From: a virus
DNA: 29,083 nucleotides
IMG/VR virus record: IMGVR_UViG_3300049477_000027
Location: 1 to 29,083 of that record
Reading direction: 5' to 3' (one strand)
The translations under genes were made by a program, and so were the position numbers. This document shows, piece by piece, positions 24,238 through 29,083 of this stretch (position 1 is the first letter of the stretch; every line of letters begins with the position of its first letter). The notes under the pieces are model-generated. The model made no database searches. It had not been told where the DNA came from and saw nothing but the letters and a program-made list of their open reading frames with translations.

Positions 24238-25787
24238 AATAAATCCTCTGCGGGAATTTTCGCTATAGATTTTATTTTAAAGTCCCCGTAAATAGAGTCT
24301 TTCGACGGGTAACATTCAAAGGCCGGTTTCCCGTCAATGGTTCTGAAAGTTCTTAGGAAATACATTGCCGAAGTGAAGTCTCCCGGAAACTCTCCGTCTT
24401 TAATTTTTATATTACGACTCTTAATCGCAATTTGCTGTACTTCCGAGAACCACATTTCGCCTCTTTCCAACATATCAGAGTGCATCTTAACAGCTTTAGA
24501 GTGGCTTGGCAAATCGGTCAATACTTTGATTGTAGCTTTTTGCCAATGGAACATCGACGAGTGCGCTAACTCCCAAAATTTTCTTCCGATGTATTCTCCT
24601 GAACGGAATAACTTTTCATTGTTTCCGTGCTTTAAAATCCAACGGCCAATTTGAGCAACATACTTAATATCGAACTCGGGACTATCATCGAACTCAATCT
24701 TTTCAGAAAATTGTTGGATTTCATCTTTAGTTAAAACTGAATCTAATCTTTTTCCAGACAGAGTAATGGGTGCAAATTTCCTTGCGTCGAAAGAAATATA
24801 ATTATCCCGGGGCTTATTGTTGGAGATAACTATTGAACAATGTATTTTTGTAGAACGGGTTGTGTTCTTAAATTTTTCTTCAATAGGTACTGTTCCGTTA
24901 GGAATCTCTTTCATTATATTTTCTTCGTCGTAAGTATATTTTAATTCGTCGAAGTGAATGTAGGTACAGTTAGCCAACTGAGAATTAAAACTTCCGACCA
25001 ATGTACTTTTCTTTCCGTCTACTGAATTATGATTTCCATGAAGCGCACGGATAACCGACTTCATTCTGTTCTTACCTACTGCCGGGTCCCCGCAAAGTAC
25101 GAGGTAGACTTGTGCCCGTGAAGTTATTGATTGGTAAATCCAATGCAAGAAAAACTTTCTGTCCATTTCATCAGTAACTTGATTAAAAAGAATTTCAATT
25201 TCCCTCGGGAGTTCGTCGGGAACTTCACCCTCGTAGCTTAACCATGCGGGCGGGATATAGGCGTTGATATGGTCTACTTCCTCCCGTGAGGTTAATTTCT
25301 TTTTGTATAAACCCTTTTGTCCTCGGGGATTATAGTCTCTGATTAGCGGCATTGCCGCTTTGTCAGGTTCTTTTATGTCCATTAAACTTATGTAGTGGTG
25401 TGCGGGAATCTGCGAAACCCGGTCGTCGTCGTTCACTAAAAAATAAGTTGGTTCTTTATCAGTAGTGAAGTCCATATCTTTAGCGAGTGTGAAATCCTGT
25501 AAGGACTCAAGTTGTTCCTCCACAATTTGACTTGTGTTAGGCATTAACCCTTTATGTTCGCACATTGCCTTAGCTAAATTTTCTACTTCCCCGTTTGTAA
25601 GTATCTTGTGCATATTTTGATTTAAGAATATTTTTGCAGTAAATATTTTCTTAGTTAAAACTGTTCCCGACATTGTGTTGTCGGGGAATTTTATGCACTT
25701 AGTTTTACCGGGTAGGAACCCCACCACTTTTAAATTGATTTGTTTTAAGATTTCTTCAAAATCTTTGAAGTCCGAATCCGAATACAT
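24234..25787 (-). CDS. SF3-type helicase / primase-helicase C-terminal-like protein
   Basis: 517 residues, start ATG 25787 behind GAGGGG. The ATPase core lies at about 225-345. Walker A is CGDPAVGKN at 232-240, with Asn where most relatives have Ser/Thr. Walker B is YIHFDEL at 276-282. Motif C is SIVISNNKPRDN at 318-329, and Arg336 in DARKF is a candidate arginine finger. This set is that of superfamily 3 helicases, as in DUF5906-type phage proteins. The N-terminal 200 residues are not a recognisable primase-polymerase, so priming may come from elsewhere. It is the only replication gene in the window and is fused by overlap to the terminase genes. Confidence 0.82.
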   Translation of the reverse strand: MYSDSDFKDFEEILKQINLKVVGFLPGKTKCIKFPDNTMSGTVLTKKIFTAKIFLNQNMHKILTNGEVENLAKAMCEHKGLMPNTSQIVEEQLESLQDFTLAKDMDFTTDKEPTYFLVNDDDRVSQIPAHHYISLMDIKEPDKAAMPLIRDYNPRGQKGLYKKKLTSREEVDHINAYIPPAWLSYEGEVPDELPREIEILFNQVTDEMDRKFFLHWIYQSITSRAQVYLVLCGDPAVGKNRMKSVIRALHGNHNSVDGKKSTLVGSFNSQLANCTYIHFDELKYTYDEENIMKEIPNGTVPIEEKFKNTTRSTKIHCSIVISNNKPRDNYISFDARKFAPITLSGKRLDSVLTKDEIQQFSEKIEFDDSPEFDIKYVAQIGRWILKHGNNEKLFRSGEYIGRKFWELAHSSMFHWQKATIKVLTDLPSHSKAVKMHSDMLERGEMWFSEVQQIAIKSRNIKIKDGEFPGDFTSAMYFLRTFRTIDGKPAFECYPSKDSIYGDFKIKSIAKIPAEDLL

Positions 25788-25868
25788 TGAAACCCCTCAT
25801 ATTAGTCTTTGCCGACGAATAGTAAATATAACTTGAATTTATAAAAGTAAAGAACTAAAACTATTTTC

Positions 25869-25949
25869 GGTCATTAAGATTAGTTGCAAATTACTTCCCG
25901 AGATTTAAACCCCTCAAGTAAAATGCGCCGACCTCTAATCTTAATGGCC
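25869..25949 (+). repeat. Wide inverted repeat followed by T6
   Basis: The arms at 25869-25883 and 25935-25949 pair over 15 bases (11 perfect, then GGTC against GGCC with one G-T pair). A second shorter pair (TTACTT at 25891-25896 with AAGTAA at 25916-25921) is nested inside. The plus strand continues with TTTTTT. It has the form of a structured RNA with a terminator end read to the right, but no plus-strand gene precedes it. It may also be a protein-binding cruciform upstream of the helicase promoter. Confidence 0.5.
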
Positions 25950-26031
25950 TTTTTTATTTGTGTTTACTTATAGTTAGATTTTTGTACTTAGGTCAAAACT
26001 TGATGCGTAAAGATATTACGCCTATTGACAA

Positions 26032-26057
26032 TGCGCCTTACGAGATAGTAAGGCGCA
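26032..26057 (-). terminator. Hairpin after AcrVA2-like gene
   Basis: A perfect 10-bp stem (TGCGCCTTAC at 26032-26041, loop of 6, complement at 26048-26057) begins 6 bases after the stop codon of the upstream gene. The T tract on the minus strand is poor (TTGTCAAT), so it may be a factor-dependent end or an mRNA stabiliser. Read on the plus strand it is followed by an AT-rich tail with T5. Confidence 0.45.
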
Positions 26058-26063
26058 ATAAAT

Positions 26064-26909
26064 TTAATTTTTGTTTGTAGAATAATTTACAGTAGTTGAT
26101 GAAATATAGACCAATTTTCTGTCGCACCACATTTTACCACATGGTTGCCAACGGAAATGTCCTTTGCGAGTTCCCATTTCAACAGAATATTCTCGCCCGT
26201 GAAAATCCCACCCGAGAGAATAAATATTAAATAGTTCCGATTCGTTTTTTGGTTTTCCGATAAATTTTTCTCTGAAAACTTTTTGATTATAGATTTGCGG
26301 TTTGAGTCGCATAATATCCGCACTCGGACTGTTCATGTAAAGAATTAAATTTAGAGACAGACGTAGGATTCTCAATTTAACTTCGTCCTCAATAGGGTTT
26401 CCGAGATTTTCCAAAGAAGTATTTAAAATATCTTGCATTGTAGAGCCTTTTTTATATCTCGCACCGATATAAATTCCCGCCATAATTCCTTTTTCGTCGG
26501 GGTGTCCAACCAAATACAGAGTAATCTTATGTTCGTCTTCCGAAGAATTTGAATGATAGCCCAACATAGTTTTCGGCGGGAGTATCGTCATTACCATTTC
26601 TTTGTATTGATATTGGCTGTCACATAAAAATCCGTCTTTAAAAATAAAGTTGAAAGCCTTTATTCCGTCAAGTCCCCAATTCCCCACTTCGGAAAAATCT
26701 ACAGTATCTAAGGCGTCGGCTAAAGATTCCGAAACAACGTAGGAAACTTTATCATTATTTATTGCTACCGACGCCACGCTATGTAAAGTAGTTAATCCGT
26801 CACGCAATAATATATTTTTTGTTTCTTGTATCTGCCTCGCTAGCGGCAGCAATAGTGCAGGGTTTCTTACATAGTCGTTTACTAATGTTGTCGATGATAC
26901 TTTTCTCAT
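26064..26909 (-). CDS. AcrVA2-like phage protein (early gene)
   Basis: The start is placed at ATG 26909 (MRKVSSTTLVNDY, 281 residues), which overlaps the upstream TGA as ATGA and has AGGAG upstream; an upstream TTG at 26975 would give a Lys/Arg-rich extension inside the previous gene. Blocks that resemble a family annotated as AcrVA2-like: NLILYMNSPSADI (many relatives read l.YL....ad) and the end GTRKGHFRWQPCGKMWCDRKLVYI (relatives: gHwR.q..G......k..wI.P). AcrVA2 of Moraxella prophages counters Cas12a, but relatives are widespread in phages whose targets are unknown. The gene is last in the early cluster. The match is from memory, so treat the function as open. Confidence 0.6.
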   Translation of the reverse strand: MRKVSSTTLVNDYVRNPALLLPLARQIQETKNILLRDGLTTLHSVASVAINNDKVSYVVSESLADALDTVDFSEVGNWGLDGIKAFNFIFKDGFLCDSQYQYKEMVMTILPPKTMLGYHSNSSEDEHKITLYLVGHPDEKGIMAGIYIGARYKKGSTMQDILNTSLENLGNPIEDEVKLRILRLSLNLILYMNSPSADIMRLKPQIYNQKVFREKFIGKPKNESELFNIYSLGWDFHGREYSVEMGTRKGHFRWQPCGKMWCDRKLVYISSTTVNYSTNKN

Positions 26910-27298
26910 GTTCCTAATTCTCCTAAGAATGTTAATTTTCTTCTTTCTAAATTTAATTTTCTTTGCACTTGCCAATCGGGTGAGCCGTGGGAAATTAAAG
27001 TTTTACTTTTTAAGGATACGGCTTTTCGGATTATGAAATCTGCTACTTCGGGGTCAATAGTATTTAGATTTGCCACAAATACTTTTGAAAAAACATTTCC
27101 GTTCAATGTTGCAACATTGTACCCGTGATAAAACCTAAATATTGTTCCGAGGTATTCAAACCTAATAACTCCACTTTGTATCTTTCGGTTTTTTATCCTA
27201 GTTATTAGTCTTCGGCAATAATTGTTATCAACAAAAAATTCAAAAAAATCTCTACTACACCCTACGACTAAAACTTTATACACTTTCTGTTCGGTCAT
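26906..27298 (-). CDS. Hypothetical early protein ending in LGT
   Basis: 130 residues. ATG 27298 overlaps the stop of the upstream gene as ATGA. The N-terminal part (KVYKVLVVGCSRDFFEFFVDN) begins with a beta strand and could be a small alpha/beta fold. The middle FEYLGTIFRFYHGYNVATLNG and VFVANLNTIDPEVADFIIRKA alternate strands and helices. The C-terminal 30 residues are basic (VQRKLNLERRKLTF) and end in GELGT. I do not recognise a family. Its final codons hold the ribosome site and start of the AcrVA2-like gene, so expression is coupled. Confidence 0.7.
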   Translation of the reverse strand: MTEQKVYKVLVVGCSRDFFEFFVDNNYCRRLITRIKNRKIQSGVIRFEYLGTIFRFYHGYNVATLNGNVFSKVFVANLNTIDPEVADFIIRKAVSLKSKTLISHGSPDWQVQRKLNLERRKLTFLGELGT

Positions 27299-27552
27299 GT
27301 GCCCAACTCATTAAATATTTGTAATCTAGGGTCTACGTCGTTAATTAACATTGTGGAAAACGCCTCGTAATTCTCCCTCATTTTTTTACTAGGCAGATTA
27401 AGACCTTTCTCCAACCTAGTTGCTAAATTGTGACAATGGTTCAGATAGCGATTGTTGCTAGAGTTATCCGCATACTTGTCCCTGCGTATAAGTAGTCGGA
27501 TATGGTTGGCAACTCTCACCCTATGTTCTGGAGTGTCCTCTTTATACCCCAT
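27295..27552 (-). CDS. Hypothetical small basic early protein ending in LGT
   Basis: 85 residues, basic and probably helical (HRVRVANHIRLLIRRDKYADN, then RYLNHCHNLATRLEKGL). The last ten residues RLQIFNELGT match seven of ten at the end of the next gene upstream (RLAIFDKLGT). ATG 27552 lies 3 bases after that gene's stop; the only ribosome-like bases are TTGGGA 10 bases upstream, so translation may depend on coupling. No known domain was recognised. A DNA- or RNA-binding role would fit the charge but is a guess. Confidence 0.68.
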   Translation of the reverse strand: MGYKEDTPEHRVRVANHIRLLIRRDKYADNSSNNRYLNHCHNLATRLEKGLNLPSKKMRENYEAFSTMLINDVDPRLQIFNELGT

Positions 27553-27555
27553 AAA

Positions 27556-27804
27556 TTATGTTCCCAACTTATCGAAAATTGCTAGTCGGCCTTTTACTCT
27601 ATTCAAAGTGCTTAAGGTTATCGGGGAGAGTTTAAGTTTGGGGTTATTGGTTAAAGCCTCATAGAAGAATTGCACCTTTCCCTCGTCGTCACAATCAACG
27701 TGAGCAAAGGATATTTCCTCCGCCGCCTTATTTAAACTCTCAACGGAGTCAAACTCCAAAAGCCGGATTCTATTAGAAAGTAAAATTGAGTTAATTATTT
27801 TCAT
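27556..27804 (-). CDS. Hypothetical small early protein ending in LGT
   Basis: The start at ATG 27804 (MKIINSILLSNRIR) has AGGAGG 7 bases upstream and is preferred to the in-frame ATG at 27825, which would include that site. 82 residues. Content: a beta strand-like opening, an acidic helix (FDSVESLNKAAEEI), then VDCDDEGKVQFFYEALTNNP, then a basic end KGRLAIFDKLGT. I do not recognise the family. The terminal motif is shared with the next two genes. Confidence 0.68.
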   Translation of the reverse strand: MKIINSILLSNRIRLLEFDSVESLNKAAEEISFAHVDCDDEGKVQFFYEALTNNPKLKLSPITLSTLNRVKGRLAIFDKLGT

Positions 27805-27870
27805 GCCCGAACCTCCTGTAATCATTTTACTATGTCTTCTCGGATAACCAGAATAAATACTAATTGTTTC

Positions 27871-28317
27871 TCACTTTGGAACATTAAATTTATGGCGCAT
27901 TTTTTTGCCCCACCTAATCTCTGCCAAGTTTTTATTTCTCTCTACTGATGCCTCTTTATATGTGTTGTAGCCAACGTCACCTATAATGTCCCAATCTGAA
28001 CCGGCCAACTTATAGGATATGTTAGTCCCCTCAACGTAGTAGTAACTCTTTCCAATACCAACTCCCGTATTATTGTAAGACTCTAAAGATTGTTGGGCCA
28101 ATTTAGATAGGCGGATTTTTCTATACGCAATAGTGGCCAAAAATTTCTTAAGTATTTTTTCGTCCGTCTGCCGGACAACCGGGTTATGCCCGCTTTCCCG
28201 CAATTTGTTGTAGGTTTCTAAAAGCTCCTCGGACGACTCAAAACTTAACTCCGAAAATTTCCAATATAGTGTAGGGGTACGAACTCGCATGAAATCAAAA
28301 TACTGCCAAAGCTCCAT
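27871..28317 (-). CDS. Hypothetical first early gene (leaderless start)
   Basis: 148 residues, no recognised domain. An aromatic N-terminus (MELWQYFDFMRV) is followed by a helical region (SSEELLETYNKLRESGHNP, then ILKKFLATIAYRKIRLSKLAQQSLESY) and a basic C-terminus (RWGKKMRHKFNVPK). The central SYYYVEGTNISYKLAGSDWDI looks beta-rich. ATG 28317 has no Shine-Dalgarno. The only nearby alternative, ATG 28290, has none either. A promoter ends 8 bases upstream, so the mRNA would begin at or next to the start codon. As the first gene under this promoter it is likely expressed early after infection. Confidence 0.68.
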   Translation of the reverse strand: MELWQYFDFMRVRTPTLYWKFSELSFESSEELLETYNKLRESGHNPVVRQTDEKILKKFLATIAYRKIRLSKLAQQSLESYNNTGVGIGKSYYYVEGTNISYKLAGSDWDIIGDVGYNTYKEASVERNKNLAEIRWGKKMRHKFNVPK

Positions 28318-28325
28318 TTATGCAA

Positions 28326-28355
28326 ATTTTAGGAAATTTATTGAAAAGTATTCAA
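28326..28355 (-). promoter_or_regulatory. Sigma70-type promoter of early operon
   Basis: On the minus strand TTGAAT (28355-28350), an 18-base spacer and TAAAAT (28331-28326) form a promoter (4/6 and 5/6 to consensus). Only 8 bases separate the -10 box from ATG 28317, so the transcript would start at or within a few bases of the start codon. The 14-bp element at 28385-28398 lies about 30 bases upstream of the -35. Confidence 0.65.
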
Positions 28356-28377
28356 TTTGAAAATACCTAGTGATTAC

Positions 28378-28401
28378 AGACACTTATGCCTGAGAGTGTC
28401 T
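28378..28401 (-). repeat. 14-bp element copy 1 inside a hairpin
   Basis: The element CACTCTCAGGCATA lies on the minus strand at 28398-28385. It is framed by a 7-bp inverted repeat (AGACACT at 28378-28384 and AGTGTCT at 28395-28401). Other copies are on the plus strand at 28567-28580 and 28668-28681. Confidence 0.75.
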
Positions 28402-28549
28402 TAACACCCCGTAATCATTGAGGAATTTGGCCTAAGTGCAAAAAACACCACTATTTAATACTTTATATAAATATGAATATAAACTAATGCGAAAATTTTT
28501 TTATAGATATATTTCCGAAAACGTGGGGTCGTTCCAAATTCATTTTAGG

Positions 28550-28580
28550 ATTTCAAGCACTTAGCTCACTCTCAGGCATA
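28550..28580 (+). repeat. Compound repeat: 15-bp element copy a with 14-bp element copy 2
   Basis: ATTTCAAGCACTTAG (28550-28564) is followed directly by CTCACTCTCAGGCATA. The block 28551-28580 matches 28652-28681 at 28 of 30 positions, 101 bases away. Confidence 0.8.
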
Positions 28581-28612
28581 TTGTCGAAAAATGGAGTTCT
28601 ATTACATCAATG

Positions 28613-28627
28613 ATTTCAACTACTTAC
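28613..28627 (+). repeat. 15-bp element copy b
   Basis: ATTTCAACTACTTAC, one mismatch from copies c and d at the last base. It is not followed by the 14-bp element. Confidence 0.75.
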
Positions 28628-28633
28628 AACGAA

Positions 28634-28681
28634 ATGTTCAAAAACGAGTAATTTCAACTACTTAGCTCACTCTCAGGCATA
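28634..28681 (+). repeat. Compound repeat: ATGTTCAAAA, 15-bp element copy c and 14-bp element copy 3
   Basis: ATGTTCAAAA (28634-28643), then ATTTCAACTACTTAG (28651-28665), then CTCACTCTCAGGCATA. The first two parts recur at 28926-28958 with nearly the same spacing (17 and 18 bases). Confidence 0.8.
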
Positions 28682-28843
28682 AACCTAAAAATTTCCTCAT
28701 TTTGCTAAATAGGGGAAAGTTTATCTGGTAAATATTTTTGTGTTTAAGGGGCTCGATATAAAATCCAAATTTCCCGGAATTTTTTGAAATTTGTTTCCGC
28801 CGGACGTTCTGAAAGGGTGGACTGAAAACCGGTCGGAGTGAAT

Positions 28844-28884
28844 AATTATGCGCATAATTTCATTTTAGGTGCATAATTATTCAC
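28844..28884. promoter_or_regulatory. Perfect 16-bp palindrome with additional half-site (operator-like)
   Basis: AATTATGCGCATAATT at 28844-28859 is a perfect palindrome. A third half-site GCATAATT occurs at 28871-28878. Seen with wider limits, 28838-28851 and 28871-28884 are 14-bp perfect inverted arms. Dimeric regulators or initiators often bind such sites. No promoter adjacent to it was clear. Confidence 0.65.
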
Positions 28885-28925
28885 AACTTATTTGGCCAAA
28901 TCGTTTAGGGCAGAGTTAAGCCGAT

Positions 28926-28958
28926 ATGTTCAAAACCAGCGTGATTTCAACTACTTAG
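28926..28958 (+). repeat. Repeat: ATGTTCAAAA with 15-bp element copy d
   Basis: ATGTTCAAAA at 28926-28935 and ATTTCAACTACTTAG at 28944-28958, as in the compound repeat at 28634-28681 but without the 14-bp element following. A degenerate TCAGGCAT occurs further on at 29059-29066. Confidence 0.75.
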
Positions 28959-29083
28959 GACAGTTTTGACGAAAGTTGGGCACTCTTTTTCAGGCCGTAC
29001 TTTCGCATTTTTTGAGGGGCTTATTATTCCCCAGTAATATCAGGTACTTAACAGGGTGTCAGGCATGACTCAATACCTCATGG

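Larger units (their letters stand above)
25788..26063. other. Intergenic region upstream of helicase gene (inverted repeats)
   Basis: 276 bases without a gene. From right to left it holds a 10-bp hairpin at 26032-26057, a 6-bp hairpin at 26005-26021 with loop AGATA, and a wide inverted repeat at 25869-25949. The helicase ribosome site GAGGGG is at the left end. A weak minus-strand promoter-like stretch (CTTTAC, 16 bases, TATATT) lies in the AT-rich part about 25810-25850; it is far from consensus. I see no ORF with a ribosome site. Confidence 0.6.
28318..29083. other. Gene-free repeat-rich control region (possible origin)
   Basis: About 766 bases without a supported gene. It contains a promoter at its left end, three copies of a 14-bp element, four copies of a 15-bp element, a 16-bp palindrome with an extra half-site, and an AT-rich stretch at about 28451-28515. 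Together these fit an origin of replication or a regulatory region. Two plus-strand ORFs of 24-25 codons have no ribosome site. The right edge cuts the region, so what lies beyond cannot be judged. Confidence 0.7.

Noticed and set aside
26064-26975. TTG start at 26975 for the AcrVA2-like gene, giving a Lys/Arg-rich N-terminus
   Set aside because: The extension is the other frame of the preceding gene; ATG 26909 has AGGAG and the ATGA overlap.
28487-28665. Two plus-strand mini-ORFs (28487-28564 of 25 residues, 28591-28665 of 24 residues)
   Set aside because: No Shine-Dalgarno; both run across the repeat elements and end in them; codon content is that of non-coding AT-rich DNA.
28550-28958. 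CRISPR-like array
   Set aside because: The repeats are 14-15 bp, irregularly spaced, occur in both orientations and have no leader or cas genes.

Overview
The window is a contiguous piece of a tailed double-stranded DNA phage (or prophage) genome, AT-rich by eye, with every confident gene on the minus strand, so transcription runs from the right edge to the left. Gene content is that of a siphovirus: HK97-type head genes (P27-like small terminase, large terminase, HK97-family portal, ClpP-like prohead protease, HK97-fold capsid protein) and a lambda-like flexible tail (tail tube, G/GT chaperones with a frameshift, tape measure, M-like protein, DUF1833 protein, NlpC/P60 tail peptidase, giant J-like tip protein, fibre proteins). 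The lambda-like tail tip suggests a Gram-negative host, but nothing here identifies the host. No integrase, repressor, tRNA, holin or endolysin was recognised.

Layout in the direction of transcription. (1) 28318-29083: a gene-free, repeat-dense region with a 14-bp element in three copies, a 15-bp element in four copies, a 16-bp palindrome and an AT-rich block. It looks like a control region or origin and ends in a promoter that would give a leaderless mRNA. (2) 26064-28317: five small early-type genes packed head to tail. Three of them end in the same residues (LGT), and the last resembles the AcrVA2-like family. (3) 25788-26063: an intergenic region with several inverted repeats. (4) 22212-25787: an SF3-type helicase coupled by ATGA overlap to the small terminase, then the large terminase. 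(5) 17832-22100: protease, capsid, probable decoration protein, a small Pro-rich protein and portal. (6) 14431-17828: a fibre cassette (collagen-like fibre, fibre protein, beta-rich protein, XkdW-like protein, papain-like hydrolase) inserted between the portal and the head-tail connectors, an unusual place. (7) 10497-14435: connectors, tail completion and terminator proteins, tail tube and tail chaperone G. (8) 1-10503: GT extension, tape measure (split in two frames), tail tip and fibres; the last gene runs off the left edge.

Most genes overlap by 1-4 bases or are a few bases apart, with clear Shine-Dalgarno sequences, so the structural part is probably one long late transcript. Hairpins lie directly after the three genes expected to be made in largest amount (capsid, decoration-like protein, tail tube). 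Genome-wide features stand out too: a full read of the window by eye found no GATC tetramer and no CGCG, which suggests strong restriction avoidance. The best candidates for new biology are the early cluster with its repeat-rich control region, the fibre cassette next to the portal, and the site avoidance.
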